Of a DNA stretch of 64,000 bases, positions 11,691 to 22,366 are shown in pieces; position 1 is the stretch's first letter; each line of letters opens with the position of its first letter. The position numbers and the translations under genes are program-made. The DNA is from Nissolia schottii (taxonomy: Eukaryota > Streptophyta > Magnoliopsida > Fabales > Fabaceae): contig QANU01016298.1 of NCBI GenBank assembly GCA_003254905.1, positions 157,850 through 221,849 of the forward strand, given 5' to 3'. The notes beneath the pieces were generated by a model. The model saw only the letters and a program-made list of their open reading frames with translations. It was not told where the DNA came from and searched no databases.

Positions 11691-14473
11691 CTATGCTTCA
11701 CATTGTAATGATTTGCCAGCTTGAACAGCTTCTTGTAAGGAATTCGCAGCACCGTCGTAGTTCAAGAATCCCATAAACCAAAATTCGTGATTGTCCACAG
11801 AGATCACCTGGATGTACCTTTCAGCCGGATTGGCTGTGTTTGATGAAGGACTCACCGCTTTTAGCTCATGTAATGGGATAACTATCTACACTCATAATAG
11901 GACATCCATATCAACTAACAAAAATAACACTTGGAAAAAAATGTTATTCTAGGGTGTACTTGTATGGGGGTAAAAATGGCAGAGAATTTTCATGGATTGG
12001 GTTTATGTGTAAAATCACACATGAACTCAATCCATGAAAAGTTCTCCCCCATTTTTACCCCATACCAAATATGTACCAAACACAAATTATCAAGAAAAGA
12101 TCCATGAGGTTCATACGTAAACAACATATTATGGGAAACTCTCTTCTAGAATGACCTCAGAGGTTTCTCCCTGGAATAGGCAGCATCAATAGTTTATCTC
12201 AGTGGCTTTTCCACAGAAATGGAGATCATCATTGCAGGTGATAAAGTGTTGACAGGAACAAAAATGATTGACATGGATGGTTATAGCTGATAAGATTGGG
12301 TGAATAGTCTGGCAGACCATGAAAATGGTAGAAGTGCCAAAAGAAGACTCCAGTTTAATCAGGAAAATGAATCACTTTGAGCTAAGTTAGCGATTTTCAG
12401 GTATTTGAGGTTAAGGGGATACATTTTAGTTGACCATAACCAATTACTGTGAGAAATGGCTGAAACAATCGGTAGGACTAGTACTCCTCTACATGTATTC
12501 AACCAATCCAAGATATCGCTCTCAATGTTAATCAAAATAAAAAATCCCCTTATGGTGCCTATCCATCCCAAACTATATATGAAGGGATATCATGTTGCAA
12601 TCCCTTTACAATGCACCATACAACCTACCCAAGTAGAAAACCAATGTCCCATAAATACATCAACCACTAACATTTTTGCAGATTAGATATCTGGTTCAAA
12701 TTTGACATAAAACAACTCAAGTACAAGTACACATAGTCCAGTCAGATGCACTAAGGTTAAGAGTTTGAGGAAAATAATACTTCATGCTAATGCTTTCCAT
12801 TTTCTTAGTTAAGATATTTAGTATATGTACCTTATAATAGCTCCATTCTGTTTTGTTGTCGGATTGATAGGAAATAGGGTTGTCGCTACAATACGCAATC
12901 TTTGCTGTGGAAATATACAAAACCCCCATTACTGGCCCAGCCGATGTTGATAGATAACATGCATAAGAATTCTGAAGCCGTTCCTCTGGAATTGTCTCAA
13001 ATGTTTGCAGGAAAATCTTCTCATATCCACCTTCTGCCAGGACCTTTGTTCCCTGGGCAATTCGGCCCAGAGCAGCTTCAGTAAAACTAGGACTTGTTTT
13101 CACTTAAACACATGTAACAAAACAATGATATATCAATTACATAATATAGAAGATTCAATGTCATGAAGGATGAAGATGACGGGAAAAAATAATCAGAGAC
13201 AGAGAATCCATCCACTACATTGATAACTAAAAACATAAAGAGCAAAAGGATACTGCTCAACAAAACCACTGGTTGACAACATAACGCGGATCAATACTTA
13301 GGAAATGTTGGATAAGCTATACAACACCAGAGAACAACATCTTAGGTCTAATTGTCACACAACAAGGGTCTGTTTGGCACGCCCTCCCTCAAAATGGGGG
13401 TGAAAGAGTCGGCATGGTTTCCCATGTTTAACGCGTACATATATAACATAACTCTTACATATACATCTCATCCATGAATTCATCACTTAAATTTCTTAAG
13501 CATGTTATCAAACTAACTCCGAAGAAAGAAACATTTCTAAAAACAATACTTCACCGATCATGTACACATCCTATTGGCAATATATCAAAAAAAATATTAG
13601 AGAACCTCCAAGGGACTTATATGCTAATAGAGAATGAATCACATTATTACCAGAAACAGTTTTATTTATCCCACATAAATGTGTGTGGCATACTTCTTTA
13701 AAGGGACCCTTATGTTTAACACAAACGAACGGAACATTTCAAACAGGTGCATTACATAGCAATCCCCTGTACAACTCTAACATTAGTTTCCAAAATAAAT
13801 AAATTTCAATATGATTCCCATAATTGGCTAATCAATGCCAGCACCAGCAATATCATTCCATGTGCACCCCCTTCAGAATTTTAGAAACAGAACAATAACC
13901 ACAAACAAATAAACAATAAAATAAAAATAAAATAAATAAACTTACAGTGCTGCCACGTGTTACCGGCGAGATTCTCAGCCTTCCGAGCTCCCTCCCCAAC
14001 CTTCCTTCCCCATTTTCCCAACACATTACGAACGGTAACCACAGTCTCTGATCACAACAACCGAAATTCCATAACAATAATCAATCACACGCTCCACACG
14101 CATGCATGCAATTCCACATGCATAAAAATAGAATTTCACCAAAAAGAAAGTTAAGAGAAATCTCACCGATGACGGAGAACGTGGACGGGGGTTGAGACGA
14201 CGAAGAAGACGAAGAGGTAGAAGAAGAGGGGGAAGAGAAGTAGAAGCGTGGGTTGAAACGCCATTCGCGAGGGGAAGACACAAAGGTGGATTCGGTGACC
14301 AAATCGGGGCTCCAATGCACCGACTTCTTCATGCTACCGGACGACGCGAGATCCGTCGGCGGCGAAGTCGGACCTTGCGATTCCGATCCAGGTTCCTTCG
14401 GTGCGCCTCCGGCTGCGGAGCCTCCGTTCGGGACGCCTGATTCGCAGTCCATTTCCAGCTTCGGTGGTTCCAT
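11691..14473 (-). CDS. GEM-like: GEM-like GRAM-domain protein (four exons)
   Basis: Exons on the minus strand: 14167-14473, 13946-14047, 12831-13102 and 11691-11885, with GT/AG borders. Lengths of 307, 102, 272 and 195 bases keep phase and give 291 residues plus TAG, close to Arabidopsis GEM. The start is the first in-frame ATG (14473); the frame runs open upstream without another ATG. The N-terminus is low-complexity and acidic/Pro-rich, then [14 protein letters not shown] and a Ser run. Exon 2 gives [20 protein letters not shown]. Exon 3 opens the GRAM domain (about residue 160 on): [18 protein letters not shown] and [14 protein letters not shown]. Exon 4 closes it with [11 protein letters not shown] and [20 protein letters not shown] domains bind membranes or lipids; GEM proteins act in epidermal cell-fate and ABA-related responses in Arabidopsis. 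The exact role here is inferred from family only. No internal stops or shifts; probably functional. The CT-rich leader lies upstream at 14474-14640. Confidence 0.93.
11953..12079. repeat. Near-palindromic fold-back (MITE-like) in GEM-like intron 3
   Basis: Left arm reads TATGGGGGTAAAAATGG, GAATTTTCATGGATTGGG and TTTATGTGT; the right arm is its inverted copy ending CCATTTTTACCCCATACC. Arms of about 55-60 bases meet with only a few bases of loop at about 12020. If transcribed in the pre-mRNA it would form a long hairpin. No clear target duplication was found. Confidence 0.75.
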
Positions 14474-15028
14474 GCCGTCGAGTTTAGCGGATCGCGAGGT
14501 GGATTCGGGTGGCGCGTGAGAGCGCGTATGTCGACGATGCTTTGAGCTTGGATTTTGAAGGCTTTTTGGTCTGGAATTTTGAATCTTCTTCTGCAAGTGT
14601 TTTTGGGTGTGTGTGTGCTGGGGGAGAGGAAGGGGAGAGAAGGGTAGGAATGTAATTTAAAATGAATTGTTAGCTTTTTTTAGCGCGAAGGTGATGGATG
14701 GTTGCTTTCCGTCCATTCGCTTGAGCTCGAAGTTGTTGAGGATATGAGATGAATTTTGAAGAATATGAAGGGGTTATCCGTAATTGCAATCCCCCTGCTT
14801 CTTCTGTTGATTATTTAATTATTTAATTAAAATAATATTTAGACACCCCCTTTTTACACATCTAAGTTGTTTAACTTATGTTTTAATTTAAAATAGTCAG
14901 TGGAGCTCCTACACCGTCAGCTTAGCCTCCCTGTAGCGACAAATAATTTGGTCTCAAACTTTTTTTTTTGGACTTTTGTTAGTTTTTACTTTTTAATTAG
15001 AAAAGTGACACATCAAATTTTTTAAGCT
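14474..15028. other. GEM-like 5' leader and upstream region
   Basis: On the minus strand 14474-14640 is CT-rich (CTTCTCTCCCC), as expected of a plant 5' UTR. Beyond it no TATA box is obvious. Nothing else is recognised up to 15028. Confidence 0.4.
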
Positions 15029-15215
15029 TAATTAAGTTTTTAGTTCCTGTAAAATTTTAAAATTTATTTTTAATTCCTGTGTAAAATTTTAGTCGCCACG
15101 CCACGTTAGCGCCATTAACCTCAATCAGACAAAGGGGTTAAAAACAAATTTTCAAATTTTACAAGGACTAAAAACAAACTTAAAAATTTTACAGGAGTTA
15201 AAAACTAAATTTTAT
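15029..15215. mobile_element. MITE-like inverted repeat, TTAATTAAG family
   Basis: Begins TTAATTAAGTTTTTAGTTCC and ends as its inverted form (GGAGTTAAAAACTAAA), with a GC-rich centre (CGCCACGCCACGTTAGCGCC). The arm text matches the element at 50346-50643, which has a perfect 9-bp target duplication. This copy is shorter and no target duplication is evident. Confidence 0.6.
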
Positions 15216-15541
15216 TTAAATAATTTTTTTATGCCTATGAAAGGGTAAAACCAACATCAAATAATTTTTTGTTTTATATTTATTTTAAATAATTTTAACT
15301 AAAATTATTTAAATAATTTTAATCACATATTTAATAATTTAAATAATTTAAAATAATTTTGACATTTTTTTAATTAATATGAACATGATTTAGTGGTTTA
15401 AATTATTTAAAGTTTGTTAAAATAATTATATATACTTTTTTTTACTTGATATTAGTTAGTATAAATATTAAATATATATTTGGAACATGGTGACAATATA
15501 CAAAGAAGATTACTATTGAGTAGGAGTATGTTAATTTATTA

Positions 15542-15544
<3 letters not shown>

Positions 15545-15583
<39 letters not shown>
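15545..15583. repeat. (TA)n microsatellite
   Basis: Uninterrupted TA dinucleotides just upstream of the gypsy remnant. Confidence 0.95.
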
Positions 15584-15586
<3 letters not shown>

Positions 15587-15739
15587 GATAATTTAGGATA
15601 TATCAGTAGTAGGTCACTCGAACCTTGAACACTACCTAGGAGACCTAATGAGCTTTAATTGGAAACAGTGACACTGGAGGGATTCATATCCCTATACCTT
15701 ACGCTAGAGCAAAGCCAGAACCCTGCATGGAAAGGGTGA

Positions 15740-16775
15740 AGTTCTTAATGTGGACATGCCCTCAGCTTACAACATCATTCTCAGGTGCCCTACCCTAAAT
15801 AGGATAGGGGCAATAATATCAACCGCAATGTACCTATTTGACAACTACGAAGTAAGAACCGTCGTCACAGACTAGATCACCGTAAGAAAATGTTACAATG
15901 CAAGTCTTCAAGTTCCGAGGCAACGTCGTCAGCCTCCAAAGGTAGCCTAGTCAAAAGTCGCAGACACCATAATGGTGGAGCTCCAAGCACCAAGGCCTAG
16001 AGAAAGGGAAAGACCTCGACTAGAGGGGGAGCTAGAGTAAGTCCAAATTAGTGATTCCCCAGAGAAGTTCACGTTCCTTAATAAGGCCTTATCCCCAAAA
16101 GCTAAGTTAGAAGTAATGTCGATGTTGGAAAAAATGTAGATTTATTCACGTGGATCGCTACTGACATCCTCGGAGTCAACCTTGCCCTGATGACTCACAA
16201 GCTAGTTATCACCCCAATTACCAAACCTGTGATACAAAGAAAAAGGAAGATGAGCACCAAAAAGGACAAAGAAGTCCAGAAACAAGTCAAAATGCTTTAA
16301 GAAATGAAATTTGCTGAAGAAATAATTTACCCCACATGGCTATCCAATGTGGTGATGGTCCCCAAGCAAGGAGGGAAGTGGTGGATGTGTGTCGATTACA
16401 CCAACCTTAATAAAGCCTGCCCCAAGGATTCTTACCCTCTACCAAACATAGACACATTGATTGATGTAGCTTCTCAATTTCAATTTTTTTTCCTTCACGG
16501 ATGCCTATTCCGGGAATAACTAGCTCCCCATGCATCATTGCGATGCTAAGAAACGGGAAATTATCTTTACAAGGTCTCATTTGGCCTAAAGAACACGGGG
16601 GCGACTTATAGAGGCTAATGGATAAAATCTTTCAAGAACTATCAGGAGACCTAATGGAGATATACGGGGATGATATGCTAATGAAGACCGCCGAAGAGGA
16701 AAGCTTAACCACGGATCTGGATACGATTTTTCAATGTCTCCGTGGACACACCATGAGATTAAACCCGACTAAATT
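15740..16775 (+). pseudogene. Ty3/gypsy pol fragment (protease end to reverse transcriptase)
   Basis: Decayed gypsy polyprotein read in several frames: VLNVDMPSAYNIIL and KCYNASLQVPRQRRQPP (linker before RT), WIATDILGVN and KPVIQRKRKM, then the RT core IIYPTWLSNVVMV, CVDYTNLNKACPKD and YPLPNIDTLID, QLPMHHCDAKK, and after a further shift LMDKIFQELSGDLMEIYGDD, where YGDD stands at the catalytic YxDD site, followed by LDTIFQCLRGHTMRLNPTK. At least five stops or shifts. The frame is cut at NPTK by the LTR end starting at 16776, so the pol fragment was the target of a later insertion or was joined to it by deletion. No RNase H or integrase remains here. Confidence 0.88.
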
Positions 16776-16990
16776 TGTAACATCCTAACTAGCTAGTCCA
16801 CGCTTAAGTCGCAAACTTGCCGACTAGGTTGTTATCTCTTTTGGTCGGGATAATACTTAGTCCCGCTTATGAGTTTAAAAATACAGTTACCCAAAAATAT
16901 GAACCAAATTTGAATTTTTCTTTATACGTATCATAGTATAAAATATGAGCCTGGTTCTCGACAGAACATATATTGTGAGTAGTAACATTC
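16776..16990 (+). mobile_element. Truncated LTR 5' end (TGTAACATCC family)
   Basis: Starts TGTAACATCC and shares CTTAAGTCGCAAAC, CTAGGTTGTTATCT and the following AT-rich text with the LTR starts at 21402, 22367 and 25370. No matching 3' end (GGGTTGTTACA type) was found downstream, so it is a fragment. Confidence 0.7.
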
Positions 16991-19257
16991 ATTTTCGCTT
17001 TATTGATTTAAAAATAAAACATTTTACTTTGTCTTCTAGAGTGAGATTCTCACTTTAGAATATCTTTATCCCCCCATTATTCTTATTACTATCACGAATG
17101 TCCCCATAATTATCCATTCAAATTGTAGAGAATCTCTTAAGAATCTTGTACATGGGATAATACTAGATAAGTAACAACTCATAAACTTTCTAAAATATTT
17201 CTTTTGGGTGGCGCAAAAGAGTGTCTTTGTAAGTACTCTCATTGCCGCTCACTATCATGATACTACCTATGCATAAGTCAAGCTCTTGGTGAGGCAATTA
17301 GTTTTAAATTATTCATTTGTATTTAAGAGTGAAACTTTAAAGTTAATTTTAGAAGGAAAAAAATAGTAATAGTAATTTTACTTTGATGTTATGCAATAGA
17401 ATCATTATTATGATATAAAATTGTTAAAATTTTGGTTCAGGTGTTGACATCTTATTTCATGGTCATTGCAGTTTTATTTTTGGTCAACCATATACCATCC
17501 TTTTGGGTTTGAGCTCGGGTATACATTATTTTTTGGGTTGAATCCCAGGTATACTTAGATAGTGTGTGTAACTGTGGGCCTTATCATGCTTGGGCCACTA
17601 GTTCTTCAGACATATTGGGTTCCCTTTTCAATATCGGCCCTTATCCAGTTATTGCTATATCTGGTTCCTTTTTAAATATTCACTATTAATTTTTTAATCT
17701 GACTCACTCAACACCAGCAACATATAAGTTGGCCTAAATAATTAATTACAAGGTTAAAATAAATTTTTAGTTAGTTAAGCTTTACTTAAATAAGACTAAG
17801 TCCAATTTAAAAACTGTTATACATTTGTGCTTTTTTAATTTGGTCAGAACACACATTTATGTTTTTAAAATCACATTCAGTTATGTTAAATTGAGGCTTG
17901 GCTTTTAAAACCTATTAGGCTGAGCCTATTTAGGTTGGTTTAGTAATAACGTAGCTTACTTTTTAAAAGTTATTGAGCTCTTTGAATTCTCTAAAAATTA
18001 ATCTTCAAAAATTATATGAGTACTGTTTGATAAAATAATTTAAAAGTTATTCTCAATAAGTTAAAATCATAAAAATAATGTTTAATAAATATACTATCAA
18101 ATTTTTTATAAAATATAAAATGATGATAATAGATATAAATATTAAAAAATAATTTCTATTTTCCATTCATTAATTAATGAAGGACAAAACTTGATTCTTA
18201 TTAAAAATTTAAAGTTATATGGGTCATTTTAAATTTTATAAAGCTAAAATTAACTCTAAAAATCCTCTTATAAAAGTTCTCAATGACATCCCTAGATCTA
18301 AAAACTCAAAAATAACAAATTTTCTATTTATTAAACATAAAAAAAATTACTTATATCCTTTTGAAAATGAATTGTCTCTTATCATTTTTTTACATAATAA
18401 GGTCATGTTTAATCTTTAATCATCAATTTTTTAATTGTTTATGTCATGCTTCGGTCTTACTTTCTCAATTGATAATATGAGATTAAACATGATATTAGCA
18501 TGTGATAAAATGACATGAGATTCACTCACTATTTTTAGAGCAATAACACCCGTCCAAAACTTTATTAAACCAAATTTTAATCTATCCACGGCCGGGAAGT
18601 TTATATGATTAGGTTAGTTACGATAACAACTGGTAAATATATAAAGATTTATCTTTCAACGTCAAAAATAAATAAATATCTATTTTTCACAAAATGAATT
18701 GTTGAAAACCATTATAAAGACGAGCTAGCTAGCGAAATCAAAATCATATATTCTGAGAAATTATTTTCTCCACTGTATAGAAATGATTTCATACATCACA
18801 TCTATTATTTGTCATTGAAATGATATTAAAGATGATGTAAAATATTGAGACCCATAAAAATAAAAGATAAAAAATAAATGTAGTGTACACAATCATTTTT
18901 CCATGGTAGGGATACATATTTCTCATATATTCTACTAGGCATTCATTACAGGACAAATATAAAGAAGCTCTAAGTTCACATAATTCAGTTCAAGTTTTTT
19001 AAGAAAAATATTTGAAAAACCTAATTAATTAAACTATTCACTTTTATAAATAATATTTAATATTTTTTAACTATTAAATCTCATTCATAAAAAGAAAATA
19101 AATTGATAAATAAATTGATGAGTTAAACTTTACTTATTTTAAAAAATAAAACTCATAATACTTTTCAATTTCCCCACTCTTATCCAAATTAAAATAATGA
19201 CAACCGGTTTGGGTTGGATTCCTCATTTTGCCAAATGGTGTCACATGATAAAAAAAC

Positions 19258-19312
<55 letters not shown>

Positions 19313-19535
19313 TAAACCTTTAACTTTGTCTCCACGATTATGAAAATAGACATATTAATTTTTATAATTGTCAATGTTGATTAAATTAGTTCTCAAACAT
19401 TGGTTAAGATTAATATGACTATTTTCATAATATGTGGATGAATTTGACAAACAACTTCATGAACAATATACATGAAAGTTTACTTTAAAAAAAAACCTTT
19501 GATGTCGCGACTTTTGTTTAAAAAAAAAAAAAGAA
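16991..19535. other. Intergenic AT-rich sequence
   Basis: No gene recognised. It contains the (TA)n run at 19269-19307 and short lysine/asparagine-rich ORFs (for example 18219-18419) without family resemblance. Confidence 0.45.
19269..19307. repeat. (TA)n microsatellite
   Basis: Uninterrupted AT/TA dinucleotides. Confidence 0.95.
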
Positions 19536-19829
19536 NNNNNNNNNNNNNNNNNNNNNNNNNNNNNNNNNNNNNNNNNNNNNNNNNNNNNNNNNNNNNNNNN
19601 NNNNNNNNNNNNNNNNNNNNNNNNNNNNNNNNNNNNNNNNNNNNNNNNNNNNNNNNNNNNNNNNNNNNNNNNNNNNNNNNNNNNNNNNNNNNNNNNNNNN
19701 NNNNNNNNNNNNNNNNNNNNNNNNNNNNNNNNNNNNNNNNNNNNNNNNNNNNNNNNNNNNNNNNNNNNNNNNNNNNNNNNNNNNNNNNNNNNNNNNNNNN
19801 NNNNNNNNNNNNNNNNNNNNNNNNNNNNN
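19536..19829. other. Assembly gap (294 N)
   Basis: Run of N flanked by an A-run on the left and (TA)n on the right, so the gap was probably caused by simple repeats. ORFs spanning it are artefacts. Confidence 0.99.
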
Positions 19830-20565
19830 TATATATATATATATCGTAGTTTTGGCTGATTAGAAACATAAGAATTTAAAAAAAACATAAAATGACGTTA
19901 CATTAGAAAAGTAGAGAGAAATATGAAGTACATGTTTGAATTTTCGCTTAAAGTTATAACATTATAATTCAAACAAAAATTATAAGAAATGACTTTTGTC
20001 TAAACTACACTTTGAAACTTTTCAAACAAGAAATTGACTATAAATAAATTTGATGAAAAGGAAAGGATCATGTAGTTCAAATAATTCATCAAAGAAAAAA
20101 TTTAAAAGAAGAAATCATGGACATATTCCACACCAAAGAAGAGAAAAAATCATGGACACAATTAAGTACTTGTGGTTTTTTGAAAGGGTCAATTAGTGGA
20201 TGTGATGTGAGGTACCCGCGGTTTGACACGATCCATGATGATACAAATAGTAAAATGACAAAACCCCCCAAAATCATACGACTCTGTAAAATCCATTTTT
20301 GGTCCAAAGGTAGAATTGAATCTAGGACATTTATGTGAAAGACAAGTAATTTACCACTAGATTGTCAATATTATTATGCTATAATATTGCAATCATTATT
20401 TATATTTTATACATGAAACGTGTTACTAATACATAGCTTAAAAACTCTAGTTTTTGTCGTTTGCTAAATTTAAACTTAGTCCATCAATCTAAACAGGCAA
20501 GTACCTTTTCCACTAAGCTATTAATGTTATTATGTTATAATATTGTAACCATTATATATTATATA
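19830..20565. other. Intergenic sequence flanking the gypsy composite
   Basis: Short (TA)n at the gap edge, then AT-rich sequence. Around 20345-20420 and again 20505-20555 the phrase CCACTA..TT.TCAATATTATTATG with ATAATATTG follows; an inverted relative occurs at about 33060-32990 beyond the gypsy composite. This may be a dispersed repeat hit by the insertion. No gene seen. Confidence 0.35.
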
Positions 20566-20984
20566 AGTACCAAACTCGGCCTAAGAGGCCCAATAACCTG
20601 GCCCAATGAGGCGACATGGAAGAAAGACTCATAGATAGGCCCAAACCACATCGGTCCAAAGTAACTCAGTCTATGGAGCCCCCCTTCCTCCACGACCTGC
20701 AGCCTGGTGTTGAATACGCGTCCACAACCACCACCATGAGGACGTGGGTGGTTACCACAACGTGGGGCAAATTTCATTACTCCACTAAGCACACATTGGG
20801 GACCACGACTCCTCCCCTATGCTCACACTATAAATACAGAACCTCCATCATGGCAGAGGTAAGCTTGATCCATCCATTACATCCCTCTACACAAGACTGT
20901 GTTCTAATTTTGTCATTGAAGTCCCTTGCAGGTCCCACTCCCTGGAACTATTTAGAACCATTAGAACTCAGAACCTCTAAGGGA
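20566..20984 (+). repeat. 5' LTR of the outer gypsy element
   Basis: Shares CCTAAGAGGCCCAATAAC, CAAAGTAACTCAGTC, CCCCCTTCCTCCACGAC and GTGGGTGGTTACCACA with 32342-32760 in the same order and orientation. Contains the promoter box CTATAAATA at 20828-20836. The first bases (AGTACC) are mutated relative to TGTATC of the 3' copy. Confidence 0.85.
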
Positions 20985-21039
20985 CAACTCCCTAGAGCAC
21001 AACCAAGTAAACCCCATATCGACTCGTCTTCAGTGCAAA

Positions 21040-21396
21040 GGCAATGATCCCAATCGACGTCAAGGAACCTATCCTGAGGACGATATCCTTTAACGAAGGT
21101 AATAAAAACCAAGCTCCCCTAAACGAGCTTGACCTCATTGAAGAGGACAAATAAAGGGTAAGGATTCAAGAATAGGAAGCCAAAGTTTTGGTGGCTCGGA
21201 AGTGTAATCACAAAGTACAACCCTGAAGCTTTGAAGTGGGAGATTTAATTCTCCATAAGATCTAACCTCAAAGAAAGCACAAAGGAGAAGAAAAGCTCAC
21301 CCCGAACTAAGAGGGGCCCTACAGAGTCACTCAGAAAGTAGGCAAGGGGGCCTACAATATTCTTGAGCTAGGAGGCAGAAGATTGCTAAGGACATG
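21040..21396 (+). pseudogene. Gypsy integrase C-terminal remnant
   Basis: Single readable frame broken by about six stops. Visible: AMIPIDVKEPILRTISFNEG, ELDLIEEDK, ARKCNHKVQP, SFEVGDLILHK, EGPYRVTQKVGKGAYNILEL and GGRRLLRT. The pieces GDLILHK, EGPYRV and GAYNILEL match the region after the integrase core in gypsy polyproteins. Stops stand where Trp or Arg is usual (N-stop-EGPY for NWEGPY, RT-stop-N for RTWN), a pattern expected from C-to-T decay of methylated sites. It starts only about 55 bases after the 5' LTR, so most of gag-pol was lost. Confidence 0.82.
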
Positions 21397-21401
21397 AAAT
21401 G

Positions 21402-21781
21402 TGTAACACCCTAGCTAACTGTTTACTCGTACGTCGTAAACAATGCTCACTAGGTTGTTATCTGCTTATTATCCATGTAAATGTTTGTGATTATATGCTA
21501 TGGACCACTTGCCTGCTTGTTGTTTGTCGTTGTTATATTGGAGCAGTTACTAGAATAGTATCAAGTTTTAACGCTTGCATTATAAATTCTATCTGGCGCG
21601 CACAGCTCATATTTTCTAACATATGTATAGAAAGAAAAGTTTCAAAATGGTCCATATCTTCTAAGTAAGAAATATTTTCAAAGCTAAAGTAGGGGCTAAA
21701 AGTAACCCTAACAAAAGCAGATAACAACCTTAATGAGCATTGTTTACGACGTACGGGTAAACAGTTAGTTAGGGTGTTACA
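21402..21781. mobile_element. Fold-back LTR derivative with 5-bp target duplication
   Basis: 380 bases beginning TGTAACACCCTAGCTAAC and ending as the inverse of the same sequence (GTTAGTTAGGGTGTTACA). The arms match for about 65 bases, through GTACGTCGTAAACAATGCTCA and GGTTGTTATCTGCTT. It is flanked by AAATG at 21397-21401 and 21782-21786. The arm is the same sequence that starts the LTRs at 22367 and 25370, so both termini here are LTR 5' ends in opposite orientation. The duplication length suits LTR-retrotransposon integrase, but the inverted layout does not suit a normal solo LTR. No coding capacity. Confidence 0.85.
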
Positions 21782-21991
21782 AAATGTGTTCTCGCTCAGG
21801 TAATATTTTAATTGAAATTACTTGTAGCCTTAAATTTCTTGCAGGCATACTCTTTCCTGGCCTTGGGTTTTGTTCCACTGGATTTTCCCAAGGAGAGGTT
21901 TTAACGTGACATAGCAATGGGCAAGCTGAGCATTTTTTAGACTCAATGGATTTCCCTATTCATCAATGAAGTTCTTATTGAACATTTTCTA

Positions 21992-22366
21992 TTGGCTAAG
22001 TTTAGTCAAAGTTCAGTGCAACCTTAAATGATTAATTTCAATCCGAGGTCGACGTCACCTTAATTTAAATAAAATCGGCTAAGTTTAGTCCAAGGTCTAT
22101 GCAACCTTAAATGATTAAGTCCAATCCGAGGTCAATGTCTCCTTAATTCAATTAAAATTGGCTAAGTTCAGTCTTGAATCTGAGGTCAATGATACCTTAA
22201 ATAATTGAGCTTAGTCTAAGGTCAATCTCACCTTAATTCAATCAAAATTGGCTAAGTTTAGTCTCTAATTCGAGGTCATGGATACCTTAAATGATTAAGT
22301 TCAATCCGAGGCCAATGTCACCTGAATTCAATTAAAATTGGCTAAGTTTAGTTCGAAGTCAGTGAA
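21992..22366 (+). repeat. Tandem repeat array, left part
   Basis: About 4.5 units of 83-90 bases built on TTGGCTAAGTTTAGTC, GAGGTCAATG, ACCTTAAATGATTAAG and GTCACCTTAATTCAATT. It belongs to the 3' region of the outer gypsy element. It stops in mid-unit at GTCAGTGAA where the inner element begins, and continues at 27619. Confidence 0.9.

Noticed and set aside
13364-13735. Possible hAT-like insertion in GEM-like intron 2 (GTCTGTTTGGCACG..ACAAACGAAC)
   Set aside because: The would-be inverted ends agree only loosely and no 8-bp duplication was seen.
19457-19888. ORFs of 125-143 codons
   Set aside because: They run through 294 Ns and are artefacts of the gap.
20559-21047. ORFs of 77 and 143 codons with Thr/Pro-rich text
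   Set aside because: They lie in the 5' LTR of the gypsy element and recur in altered form in the 3' LTR (32332-32609); LTRs are noncoding here.
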